Positions 37,381-46,045 of a stretch of DNA of 64,000 nucleotides are shown here, piece after piece (the stretch's first letter is position 1; every line of letters begins with the position of its first letter). The position numbers were made by a program, and so were the translations under genes. The notes beneath the pieces were generated by a model. It searched no databases. It was not told the DNA's origin and saw only the letters and a list, made by a program, of their open reading frames with translations. This DNA is from JANQQC01 sp965262255. GTDB taxonomy: Bacteria; Pseudomonadota; Alphaproteobacteria; Caulobacterales; Hyphomonadaceae. The DNA lies in assembly GCA_965262255.1 (NCBI GenBank), contig OZ253505.1, positions 2,604,001-2,668,000 of the forward strand. The letters run 5' to 3'.

Positions 37381-38385
37381 ATTCGAAATCGCGTCTTACC
37401 TAAAACGGAAGAAAGGTATCTTGAAATTCTAGAACAGATAGTAGAAGCGATGAAGAAAAATTAGTCTGACCTTCGTGTTTGAGCGTTTTGGCGTACGGAG
37501 AGTGAGCTAGAGTATTTTTTGGTTGAACATTAATCCATAACTGAACTCTCGATTTTCGTATCGGTCGGCACATTGCCCTCCGGAAACAGTCCATGACATT
37601 GTTAGCGAAGCCGCAGAAGGTTGAAGAGGTTGGCGGGTTTGTCGCTAGTGTTACCTATCTGGGCTGCCTCCCGCTGGAATAAGAACCAATTTATAAAGAG
37701 ATTAAGTCGCGTCTCTTATTATTAGTTAAAGAACTCTGACCTGCTGTGTTTTTTTTCGAATATCAACCCGCTAGGCTCCTATACGAATCACCAATTTGTG
37801 TCAAAATCCTTACGTTGCAATTTCGTTTAGGCTGTCAAATCTTATAGTGTAGTTCGTTAAATAGATTTCAGGAACCCACCGTCGTATATGCTAATTGTAA
37901 AGTCACCGAGGTCGGAAGTGTTATATCCTGCAGGGGCGGTGACTGAGACTGAGCTTCAAGTTCTGTTTGGGTGATACCTTCAAGACTAGTAAAGATATAA
38001 TGGCCCAACAAAACACCTACTCTGAGACTGTTGCGAAACTCGTTACTCGTTCGAATTTCGATGAATTGCACTCAAACTGAATCGCCAACTACCTTATTCT
38101 AGGGCCATCTAGCCTCCAAAACTTCAAATTTTTGTAGATATTCTTCCAAGCTTTGTGTTTCACAAAAGTTTCTCTCTGGGAAGTTAGGTATACAAATGGA
38201 AACGTGAAGAATCTGTTTTGAACCGGTACTTTATATTGAAATTTTGTGAGTATAGGTTTATACTTCCTCATGCTCTAATTGCACGACGATTGCAACTAAA
38301 GCAATTATGTTTCCCTACAATCTGAGTATTGATCGGCAGGAAGGTACTGACTGCCCCCTTGGATTGTATAATCTTGAGTTCATCT
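37381..38385. other. ~1 kb without a supported gene, containing the dispersed repeat
   Basis: No gene is supported between the crotonase and secE. The second copy of the ~70 bp repeat lies at 37936-38005. I looked for a tRNA-Trp gene, which often precedes secE, and did not find one. Confidence 0.45.
37936..38005 (+). repeat. Dispersed ~70 bp repeat, copy 2
   Basis: This matches the minus strand of 895-965, sharing GAGCTTCAAGTTCTGTTTGG, a following G-A-T-x-C-C-T-T and the end TAAAGATATAATG. No transposase remains beside this copy. It may be an end or conserved 3' region of a lost transposon. Confidence 0.55.
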
Positions 38386-38601
38386 ATGGCTGAAAAAGAT
38401 AAAAAGAAGTCAGTTGATCCTCTTACTTTCGCCCGACAAGTGAGGGCTGAAGGTAACCGTGTGACTTGGACGACTCGGCAGGAAACCATTGCCGCAACCA
38501 TCATGGTCGTGATCATGTCGGTGATTTTCGCAGTGTTCCTTTTTGCAACAGACCAAGTTCTTGCGACAGTTGTTCGTTTCATAACCGGTCTAGGACAATA
38601 A
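38386..38601 (+). CDS. secE: Preprotein translocase subunit SecE
   Basis: A 71-residue single-TM subunit of the SecYEG channel. It shows the amphipathic F-A-R-Q-V-R-A-E-G-N-R-V-T-W-T-T-R-Q-E-T segment followed by one membrane helix (about 34-60). ATG 38386 gives the normal length. nusG follows 20 bp downstream, the near-universal order. The downstream rplK-rplA-rplJ-rplL-rpoBC block is missing here. Confidence 0.95.
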   Translation: MAEKDKKKSVDPLTFARQVRAEGNRVTWTTRQETIAATIMVVIMSVIFAVFLFATDQVLATVVRFITGLGQ

Positions 38602-38621
38602 CACTTAGGAGTGTTCCAAAC

Positions 38622-39161
38622 ATGCCAGAGTCGAAATGGTATATTATCCATTCTTACTCACAATTTGAGACTAAGGTCAAGGAGTCGATTCTTGAGCAGG
38701 CTAAACTCAAAGGCCTTTCTGATCTCATTGAAGAGATTCAGATTCCGACCGAGGAAGTTCTCGAAATATATCGCGGTAAAAAGCGAACAGTAGAGAAGCG
38801 CCGGTTTCCAGGTTACGTACTCGTTCGGGCTAAACTAAGCAATCCGGTTTACCACCTCATCAAAGATACTCCTAAAGTTTCAGGATTCTTGGGACCGGAA
38901 GGCGGAAAAAAGCCGAGCGCAGTTCCTCTCAGCGAAGTGGATCGAATTCTAGGAACTATGGAAGCGTCGCGTGATAGACCGCGGCCAGTTATAACATTTG
39001 AAGTTGGCGAGGTTGTGCGGGTGAATGATGGTGCGTTCCAAGGTTTCGAAGGAGAAGTCGAGGAGATTGATGAAGATAAAGGGCGTTTGAAAGTAACAGT
39101 CTCGATTTTTGGCAGAGCGACACCTGTTGACTTGGAATATGGTCAGGTAGACAAGTCTTAA
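38622..39161 (+). CDS. nusG: Transcription termination/antitermination factor NusG
   Basis: A 179-residue NusG: the N-terminal NGN domain begins W-Y-I-I-H-S-Y-S with E-x-K-V, and contains R-F-P-G-Y-V-L-V and a G-F-L-G segment. A C-terminal KOW domain has V-G-E-V-V-R-V-N-D-G-A-F-Q-G-F-E-G. ATG 38622 follows TAGGAG 11-16 bases upstream. It couples RNA polymerase with Rho or the ribosome. Unusually, the gene is followed by an acidic small hypothetical gene on the other strand and not by rplK. Confidence 0.97.
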   Translation: MPESKWYIIHSYSQFETKVKESILEQAKLKGLSDLIEEIQIPTEEVLEIYRGKKRTVEKRRFPGYVLVRAKLSNPVYHLIKDTPKVSGFLGPEGGKKPSAVPLSEVDRILGTMEASRDRPRPVITFEVGEVVRVNDGAFQGFEGEVEEIDEDKGRLKVTVSIFGRATPVDLEYGQVDKS

Positions 39162-39172
39162 AGCTAGCTCAC

Positions 39173-39193
39173 TCGGAGGGTTCTAAACTCCGA
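39173..39193 (+). terminator. Possible weak terminator after nusG
   Basis: TCGGAG and CTCCGA form a 6 bp stem around a 9-base loop directly after the nusG stop, followed by CTTTCT. The T run is short, so this is only a candidate. It would isolate secE-nusG as a two-gene operon. Confidence 0.35.
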
Positions 39194-39214
39194 CTTTCTG
39201 ACAGTGTGTCAATC

Positions 39215-39457
39215 TCATTCCTCTATATCGAATGCTCCTCCGATCTCGCCTTCTTGTAGATAGTCCAAGTATTCTAGAGCATAATTAAGAATTTGAGCAT
39301 TACTCAGTAATACGTTTCCCAACACTCGAGAACGCCATTCGTTTGGGTCGGCAGTCGCCTTCTCATACATTGAAAGAAATTTTCTTACGACCGCGACAAA
39401 ATCCTCCCTAGAATGACAACTCAAAAATTCTTTGTCATCTTCATCTGTTTCTTCCAT
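39215..39457 (-). CDS. Small acidic hypothetical protein
   Basis: An 80-residue, strongly acidic, apparently helical protein with F-V-A-V-V-R-K-F-L-S-M-Y, an N-E-W-R-S motif and N-Y-A-L-E-Y-L-D-Y-L. The pattern recalls small DUF7660-type proteins that often accompany immunity or accessory genes, but I hold that loosely. It is convergent with nusG and has no partner. Codon content and length support a real gene; function unknown. Confidence 0.55.
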   Translation of the reverse strand: MEETDEDDKEFLSCHSREDFVAVVRKFLSMYEKATADPNEWRSRVLGNVLLSNAQILNYALEYLDYLQEGEIGGAFDIEE

Positions 39458-39690
39458 TTTTAACTTCGACCTTTATTGGATTTATTTGCAGACTTTGAAG
39501 AATATGTGGACAAAGTACTGCTTGATTGTTTCTAGAATCTAAACAATTTATGAGTCAATACTAAATCAATCAAAACTCTAGAAACCTCATAATACCAAGC
39601 ATAAAGCAAGAAACAGGCAGCTTACTGCAACCACAGTGGTTCGTGATTAGAACTGGTCTCAGGAGAAAAATTCTCGGAAAATTGGTCTAG

Positions 39691-40980
39691 CTAGCTTCCG
39701 GATGGAACGTCTACGAATCGACCACCCTCCGAAGCCAGTTTTTTAAGAGTTTCAGCGGGTCTAAACTCAGGGTCTGCGTCAGAAATTTTCTCCATGGTAG
39801 AGAGAACCGACTTTGCTCCAACCATATCTCCGTAAAGCATCGGTCCACCCTTATCAGCCGGCCAGTTGTATCCATTTATCCACACGATATCTATGTCAGA
39901 TGGACGAATGGCTTTCCCTTCTTCAAGAATCTTCAATCCCTCATTGATCATGGGATGAATACATCTCGCAACTAGTTCATCTTGCGAAACAGAAGACTCG
40001 GTAGAATTGCCAGTGATTTCTTGGATAATCTCTTTTGTCACGTCGGAAGGAATTGGTCGGCGATTCTCGTCGTAGTCGTAATAACCCGCTCCGGTTTTTT
40101 GACCGCGCCGCCCTCCTTCACACAATCGATCGCGAATTGGATTAGAGGTCTTTGCACCCGGCTTCCAACCGATATCCAAACCAGCAAGGTCTGACATTTG
40201 GTAAGGCCCCATACGAAAACCGAAAGCGTTGATCGCCGCATCGATATCCCAAGGCATGATTCCTTCATATACGAGTTTGTGCGCTTGCGCTTGACGAGCG
40301 TAAAGAATACGATTGCCGACAAATCCCGGGCAAACCCCAACAAGTACACCGACTTTGTTTATGGTTCGCGCCAGTTCCATGCATGTACTAATCACGTCAT
40401 GACCAGTGTGATCAGCGCGTACGATTTCTAAGAGCTTCATCACATTGGCGGGTGAAAAGAAGTGCAAACCGATTACATCCTGGGGTCGCGATGTAACTGA
40501 AGCAATCTCATCAATGTTCAAGCCAGAGGTGTTGGTCGCCAAAATTGCACCAGGTTTCATCACTCGATTGAGTTCTGTAAAAATTTTCTTTTTCAACTCC
40601 ATATCTTCAAAAACGGCTTCAATCACTAAGTCGCAATCCTTAATAGCCTCTAAGTCTAGAGTCCCTGTCAGTCGATTCATGCGTTCGTCGACCTCCTCAA
40701 CCGGAAACCGACCTTTATTGGCACTTCTCATGTAGTTGTTGCGAATCACGCCAAATCCGCGATCCAATGCTTCTTGTTTCGTCTCTACGATCGTAACGTT
40801 TATACCTGCGGTCGCGAAGTTCATTGAAATTCCGCCGCCCATAGTACCTGCGCCGATGATGCCAACTGTTTCAATTTTTCGCCTTTGAATACGTTCCGGG
40901 ATATCAGGGACAACCCATGCTTGCCGCCCGGCTTCGGCAATGTAGTCCGAAACTTCTTGTGGTGAAAAGGTCATTGACAT
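39691..40980 (-). CDS. 3-hydroxyacyl-CoA dehydrogenase
   Basis: Oxidises 3-hydroxyacyl-CoA to 3-ketoacyl-CoA with NAD+. The 429-residue protein has G-A-G-T-M-G-G-G (43-50), the E/H catalytic pair represented by H173 in G-L-H-F-F-S-P, and N-T-S-G near 150. C-terminal helical repeats end with W-P-A-D-K-G-G-P-M. It lacks the hydratase half of FadB/FadJ-type fusions, so a separate crotonase, such as the one at 36613, is needed. It lies 18 bp downstream of the GPH symporter gene, in one minus-strand unit. Confidence 0.93.
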   Translation of the reverse strand: MSMTFSPQEVSDYIAEAGRQAWVVPDIPERIQRRKIETVGIIGAGTMGGGISMNFATAGINVTIVETKQEALDRGFGVIRNNYMRSANKGRFPVEEVDERMNRLTGTLDLEAIKDCDLVIEAVFEDMELKKKIFTELNRVMKPGAILATNTSGLNIDEIASVTSRPQDVIGLHFFSPANVMKLLEIVRADHTGHDVISTCMELARTINKVGVLVGVCPGFVGNRILYARQAQAHKLVYEGIMPWDIDAAINAFGFRMGPYQMSDLAGLDIGWKPGAKTSNPIRDRLCEGGRRGQKTGAGYYDYDENRRPIPSDVTKEIIQEITGNSTESSVSQDELVARCIHPMINEGLKILEEGKAIRPSDIDIVWINGYNWPADKGGPMLYGDMVGAKSVLSTMEKISDADPEFRPAETLKKLASEGGRFVDVPSGS

Positions 40981-40998
40981 AATTTAACTCCTGTAAAT

Positions 40999-42540
40999 TT
41001 AATTTGAAGGGGTTGAAGTCGCGGCTTCCCGCTCGGCGATTATTCGTAAATTTTCCTCGTGAGCATTGCGATCAATCTTATAGAAGAAGACGAATAATAG
41101 CATAACTGTATATAAGGCGTACATAGTCGGCACATACCATGCACCGAGCGTAAACAGAGATTCAGGGGTGACTTGAGACGGATTAGCCCGTGTTGGAATG
41201 CTAGCAAGTCCTAAAATGATCGAACCGATGAACACTCCTACTCCCTGAGACGATTTTCGGGTGAATGTTACGGCAGCGTAAAATAGACCTTCGGATCTTC
41301 GGCCAGTTTTGACTTGATTTTGTTCCACGAGGTCTGCAACCATTGCGTAAAAGATTGAGGACAACGCGACGATTAGCGCCAAATCCGTCATCTCGATTAC
41401 CACAAGCAATGGAAATAACATTGGGTCGCCGTTAGCAGGAAAGAAGTTGAAAGATTTTTCGACACACGCTCCGAATATACAAAACAAGGGTTCTCCGAAG
41501 ACAAAAATCGTATCGAGTAAGCGCAGTAGCATTGTGAGGGGTGATACACTGAATGCAATGATCCCAAGAACGATTACCGCCTTCTTTTTACCCATACGAC
41601 GTGAAATAAACGGGGCAATCGCCGCACCAACCGTCACGGCCAAGAATACCCAAAGTGTCCAGATAAACATTTGCGCGGGAGAAAACTCCCAGAAGTAAGT
41701 GAGTCTCACCCAAGTCAGGGAAGCAGCTAGGCCAGCGGCAGTCGCAGAAACTAATGATGCAAAGAAAATCGCCATAAAGGATCGTTCTAGGAGTGTTTCG
41801 GCGACTTCCCCAAAAATTTTTCCTAAAGTTAGTGTTCGTTTAGGGGGAGGTTTCTGCAAGTATGGAATTCGAGAGTGTGTCCCTGCCGCAGAGCCGACCA
41901 TTGCGATAAAGATGACGCTGGCACCAAGTAGACCATAGTAGAAATACGATCCTTGGTTGAGTCTGCCATCGATTTCATCGCCACTCACGGTAATTGAAGC
42001 GACAAAAATAAAAGCGAACGCAACCACGGAAATTACATTGCCCATAGTCCAACCAAAAAACATTCGAAAGGACTGTAATTGTGTGCGTTCGTCATAGTCG
42101 AGTGTGAGTTCAGCGGTTAAGGCCGAACTAGGAACTTCGAATAATGTAATCAGCGTCCTGATGAAAATGGCCAACACTGTTACATATATAAAAAGTTGCA
42201 TTTGAGACAGGTCAGGCGGAATCCACAATAGAAGGTAGAATAACGAAGCGGGGATTGCCGCCGCATACATGAGAGGGTGCCTTCGTCCCCATTTGGTTCT
42301 TAGATTGTCTGAGATGTATCCAACGATAGGGTCACTAAAAGCGTCAAAGACAAGTGCTAGTGCAATTGCGAGACCTGCTAGAGCGGGATTAAGACCTACG
42401 ACCTGGGCGTAGAAGAAAAGTAGAAAATAGTCGAAACCATTATTCTTGGCACCAAATGCCGCCGCTCCAAACCCGTGAAAAATTTTTGTCATCAAAGGCA
42501 AAGGCGGAGATTTTTGAGTGTTTTGTTGGATTACATTCAC
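40999..42540 (-). CDS. GPH-type (MFS_2) cation symporter
   Basis: A 513-residue carrier with about twelve membrane segments. The GPH signature is visible as D-A-F-S-D-P-I-V-G-Y-I-S-D-N and K-W-G-R-R-H-P (about 65-90). Family members import sugars, glucuronides or related compounds with H+ or Na+. Being directly upstream of a 3-hydroxyacyl-CoA dehydrogenase suggests an organic acid or steroid-like substrate, but this is only context. It probably shares a promoter region with the divergent acyl-CoA dehydrogenase. Confidence 0.9.
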   Translation of the reverse strand: MNVIQQNTQKSPPLPLMTKIFHGFGAAAFGAKNNGFDYFLLFFYAQVVGLNPALAGLAIALALVFDAFSDPIVGYISDNLRTKWGRRHPLMYAAAIPASLFYLLLWIPPDLSQMQLFIYVTVLAIFIRTLITLFEVPSSALTAELTLDYDERTQLQSFRMFFGWTMGNVISVVAFAFIFVASITVSGDEIDGRLNQGSYFYYGLLGASVIFIAMVGSAAGTHSRIPYLQKPPPKRTLTLGKIFGEVAETLLERSFMAIFFASLVSATAAGLAASLTWVRLTYFWEFSPAQMFIWTLWVFLAVTVGAAIAPFISRRMGKKKAVIVLGIIAFSVSPLTMLLRLLDTIFVFGEPLFCIFGACVEKSFNFFPANGDPMLFPLLVVIEMTDLALIVALSSIFYAMVADLVEQNQVKTGRRSEGLFYAAVTFTRKSSQGVGVFIGSIILGLASIPTRANPSQVTPESLFTLGAWYVPTMYALYTVMLLFVFFYKIDRNAHEENLRIIAEREAATSTPSN

Positions 42541-42734
42541 AAATTTAATCCCAAGTCGTATATAAAGAGAGACTGGTTCTTACCCAAGGTAGTGGTTATG
42601 ACATACATTATGGGGTAAGGTATAACTTCAACGCATTTAACTGTTATTTATACGGTTGTTTTCATTATATTGAAAATTTGCTGTTTCTGTAATTTGTTTT
42701 TGCAGGTAACTATAAGTCCACTAGGAGACACGCT

Positions 42735-44036
42735 ATGTCCGATATGATCAACGATTTAGACCCAAACGATGAACTCAATAATTTGAACATGTCTGAAGCG
42801 GCTCGACCACTTTACGAGCACGTTAAGCAGTTCATCGCCGAGACGGTCGAACCGATGTCGAAAGAATTCCACAAATTGGGCGAGAATCATACTGATGTCT
42901 GGTCTTTCGCACCTGGGCAGTTGGATGTACTGGATGGCGCGAAAGAAGAGGCAAAGAAACAGGGACTTTGGAACTTTTTTCTTCCTGATGCCGAAACTGG
43001 AGAAGGTTTAAAGAATCTTGACTACGCTTACATTGCAGCGGAACTAGGTAAGAATCCTCTTGCTTCTGAAAGCATGAATTGCTCAGCCCCCGATACGGGA
43101 AATATGGAGGTTCTAGAGCGAGTCGGTACTGCTGAACAAAAAGAGCGGTGGTTAAAACCGCTTCTGGATGGAAAGATTAGATCTGCGTTTGCTATGACGG
43201 AGCCGGGAATACCTTCGTCCGATGCGAAAAACGTATCGACTCGCGCTGCTCTGGAGGGCGACGAATGGGTAATCAATGGTGAGAAATTTTACATTTCTGG
43301 CGCAGGAGACCCTAGATGCAAGATCATGATTACAATGGTCAAAACTAGTCCGGATGCTCCGCCTCACAAACAGCAATCTCAGATACTTGTTCCAACCGAC
43401 ACGCCCGGGGTGAAAATTCTGGGCGGTATGCAAGTTTTCGGTGACTATGACGGCCCTCACGGTCATATGCACATTGTTTTTGACAATGTCAGAGTCCCAA
43501 AAGACAATATGCTGCTTGGAGAGGGGCGTGGATTTGAGATTTCACAGTTGCGCCTTGGACCCGGACGAATACATCACTGTATGCGTTCAATTGGCGCGGC
43601 GGAACGGGCATTGAACTTGATGGTTATTCGCGGGATGGGACGTCAAGCCTTTGGGCGGGACCTTATTAAACTTGGCGGCAATATTGAGAAGGTATCTCGA
43701 GCTAGGATTGAAATTGAGTCTATGCGTCTGATGGTTCTTAAAGCCGCTAAAGCTATGGACGTACTCGGCAATAAGGAGGCGCGAGTCTGGATTTCTATGG
43801 TTAAAGCGATGGTACCTGAGCGAGTTTGTAAGATTGTTGATGAGGCTATTCAGATGCACGGTGCAGCCGGGGTGTCGCAATGGACGCCTTTGTCTCGGAT
43901 GTACACTGGTCAAAGAACGTTGCGATTAGCAGATGGACCCGACGAAGTTCATCATATGGTTGTTGGGCGATCTGAGCTCGCCAAATATACAGGTGAGGAA
44001 GAAGATCCGGCGATGGCGGCAGTTTGGCGGAAATAG
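42735..44036 (+). CDS. Acyl-CoA dehydrogenase (ACAD10/11-like)
   Basis: A 433-residue flavoprotein introducing a trans-2,3 double bond in acyl-CoA. FAD-site segments A-F-A-M-T-E-P and W-V-I-N-G-E-K-F-Y-I-S-G-A are present. So are the R-Q-A-F-G-R-D segment and the C-terminal Q-M-H-G-A-A-G-V. The longer N-terminus and overall pattern resemble ACAD10/11 enzymes. Start ATG follows AGGAGA. It is divergent from the GPH/3HCDH unit. A decayed copy of its 3' end lies at 45504-45640. Confidence 0.93.
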   Translation: MSDMINDLDPNDELNNLNMSEAARPLYEHVKQFIAETVEPMSKEFHKLGENHTDVWSFAPGQLDVLDGAKEEAKKQGLWNFFLPDAETGEGLKNLDYAYIAAELGKNPLASESMNCSAPDTGNMEVLERVGTAEQKERWLKPLLDGKIRSAFAMTEPGIPSSDAKNVSTRAALEGDEWVINGEKFYISGAGDPRCKIMITMVKTSPDAPPHKQQSQILVPTDTPGVKILGGMQVFGDYDGPHGHMHIVFDNVRVPKDNMLLGEGRGFEISQLRLGPGRIHHCMRSIGAAERALNLMVIRGMGRQAFGRDLIKLGGNIEKVSRARIEIESMRLMVLKAAKAMDVLGNKEARVWISMVKAMVPERVCKIVDEAIQMHGAAGVSQWTPLSRMYTGQRTLRLADGPDEVHHMVVGRSELAKYTGEEEDPAMAAVWRK

Positions 44037-44416
44037 CAGAAGTCTATTGATTTTCTGAGACGTAGGAATTGAGACTGTTGCGAGATTGAATTGGTGTCTA
44101 GGAATTTATAAGATTAGATGAATTTCTGAGTTCAATTGTAGGTGTTCGGGCAAAACCCCTCCTTAGTTTCGAACTTTCTGTAAGTCATCATTCTTTTCAG
44201 GTGTTTAGCATCAGGCTCGAATTGAATTCAACTTAGTTTATTCCCTGAGTCCATCACCAAGGACTCCCGGTCATTATGCGAGGTTGCGGACTGGTGTCTT
44301 CTCTTGAATGATCTTTATTGGTAGCAGTTGCAGTTAAGTACTGGGATTCAAATATCCATTCTATAGGCCTTCTATTCTATCTGCAACTTTATTCCATACT
44401 CGAGAGCGTGAAATCA
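44037..44416. other. Intergenic 380 bp, no gene seen
   Basis: No coding region is supported. The frame of the downstream hypothetical is open back to 44318 with a GTG but without a ribosome site or conservation with its paralog. Confidence 0.4.
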
Positions 44417-45082
44417 ATGTCTACAATTATGCCTCCAGACATTGAGGCAGAGCAATCGCTATCCTTCAAAGGACAAGAGAAGTTCGGTCGTCGAATCAGT
44501 GTGGATTGGAAGAACGTGCTATTACCGGTAGTTGGTTTTTTCGGAACCCGTCGCGACACTGGCATTGGCAGAGTCATAGAACTAGATGTTCTCAGAAAGA
44601 GAATCGCGCTACAAGTTCCCGAAACCAATCGTAAAATTTGGATAAAGTACAGCCCTGATCATCAAGGCATCTTACAAAAGAACATGAGAGAATTAGTAGA
44701 GATTCACGGCAGTATTGCGTCTGATAAAGATTACAACCCTATAATCATATTAAACGTGCAAGATGTCTACACCTTAGATATTAGTGACATTGATATTTGA
44801 GATGTCACGCCGAACAATTTAATTTATAAATCCACAAAGACAATTGTCGCTACAGTCGAACTCGGCGAGAATTTACAAGCTTACTTGTCATCAATAGAAT
44901 TCTTAGATATTTTTTCTGGCGCTACTACAAGGGCAGAACTGCTTCGAGAAATCAGATCAGACATAGCATATGTTTGGGAGACTATTGCACTGGAAAAAGA
45001 TGAGAATCTCACGGGAGGGGCACAGTTTCAGAAAAAATTAATGTTAGAATTATTTGAGGAGGTTAAGAAAGAGTCTGGATAG
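44417..45082 (+). pseudogene. Hypothetical gene with in-frame TGA, paralog of 47750-48406
   Basis: From ATG 44417 the frame reads 127 codons to TGA at 44798-44800. It then continues in the same frame, without another stop, to 45082. Both parts align with the single 218-residue protein at 47750. The first part shares F-G-R-x-I-S-x-D-W-K, R-R-D-T-G-I-G-R and L-V-E-I-H-G. The second part shares a helix starting I-x-x-G-A and a closing K-L-x-x-x-L-F-E-E. A single nonsense change is the simplest reading; TGA is a normal stop elsewhere here. Function unknown; the first half looks like a small beta-rich domain. Confidence 0.7.
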
Positions 45083-45119
45083 ACGCTAAATAGTAAAAAA
45101 TCTAGTTAAAAAAGGATTT

Positions 45120-45350
45120 ATGGAGGAACGTAGTCGAGAACATATCAAATTGCAACTTTACATTAGCTCGATCAAAACGGATATTTCAACAATATTAAGT
45201 CATGGAACAAAATCAAAGGAACTGCACAAACCTTTGATAGTAAAAGTTGAAAATTTCAAAAAATTAGTAGATTGTGATATGTCAGGCTCGGACTATATCA
45301 GGCTTCTAGCGGAAGATTACGAATTTTGGAAAGATATATATAACAATTAG
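45120..45350 (+). CDS. Small hypothetical protein
   Basis: A 76-residue, charged, helical protein preceded by AAAGGA 7 bases before ATG. It follows the TGA-broken hypothetical gene by 37 bp and may belong to the same unit. The second paralog at 47750 has no equivalent downstream. I recognise no family. It could equally be a third piece of a larger decayed gene. Confidence 0.45.
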   Translation: MEERSREHIKLQLYISSIKTDISTILSHGTKSKELHKPLIVKVENFKKLVDCDMSGSDYIRLLAEDYEFWKDIYNN

Positions 45351-45503
45351 CATTCGACCACGTGGCAGATTTCAATCCAATAGCTAGTAGAGTGTCGATG
45401 AAGCCATTCAACGGTAGCGGTCTGTTGGAAATTCACAATGTACCTCTTGTTTCGGTTGTACTCTAGTCTAGGAACATTATGAATAGCTAACTGGCCAAGA
45501 AAA

Positions 45504-45640
45504 CCTCATAATTTGTTGTTGGGGATTTTGAGCTCGCCAAAAGCACAGGCGAGGAAGAAGGTATAGCCCATGGTAGCGGTGTGGCAGAAACTGCAGAACT
45601 CATTCAACCTTCTTTATATGTAGGAATTGCAGTGAAAACC
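45504..45640 (+). pseudogene. Decayed duplicate of the acyl-CoA dehydrogenase 3' end
   Basis: This stretch aligns with 43950-44080, the last ~30 codons of the acyl-CoA dehydrogenase gene plus some downstream sequence. Shared blocks include GAGCTCGCCAAA and GAGGAAGAAG, followed by a diverged end and GTAGGAATTG. Substitutions and small length changes have removed coding capacity. It marks an old segmental duplication whose copies flank the broken hypothetical gene. Confidence 0.75.
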
Positions 45641-46045
45641 GATCGGACTTAAATCTTGTGTATGCCCTGACCTTATAGCAGATCACGAAGATCAGTTTGT
45701 ATAGGTTAGCGGTCAAGCGTTTATCATATAGACTGTGACTACTTCAATTGTATGCAGAGACATATAGGTTCGAGAGACAATCGACCAAATTTTTCTGATG
45801 AAGTTATGCGAGGGCCGCGAATCGGTATGGCGATAGTGTTAGAGCATTTTTCGTTCAAATTGTCTCGATTTAGGGGTTCTTTTACCAACAGTAAGGGCGT
45901 ACTGGAAGATGAAAAGGAACTACTTGTTCGGAAAATGCTCTAGTTAAGCAATTTGTTATTTGAACTAACGTGATTCTCTCTCAATTTGCTCAGAATCCCT
46001 CTTCTTACTGTTGAGTTAGATTTCAAATTGCTAACCATGCGGTTA
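45641..46045. other. Non-coding stretch with MITE B
   Basis: Apart from the 99 bp MITE at 45842-45940 I see no gene. A 63-codon frame here runs through the MITE and is not credible. Confidence 0.45.
45842..45940 (-). mobile_element. 99 bp MITE, copy B
   Basis: Plus-strand ends are GAGCATTTTTCG and CGGAAAATGCTC, an inverted repeat flanked by TA on both sides (45840-45841 and 45941-45942). On the minus strand it matches copy A at 1643-1741 in length, terminal ~20 bases and internal AGAACCCC. It lies next to the decayed acyl-CoA dehydrogenase duplicate, within an accessory stretch. Confidence 0.78.

Noticed and set aside
37868..38071. 67-codon minus-strand frame over the dispersed repeat
   Set aside because: It runs antisense through the repeat and is not matched by a frame in the other copy.
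37700..38385. Possible tRNA-Trp before secE
   Set aside because: No cloverleaf or T-loop sequence could be found by eye.
45752..45943. 63-codon plus-strand frame
   Set aside because: Most of it is the 99 bp MITE, and it has no ribosome site.
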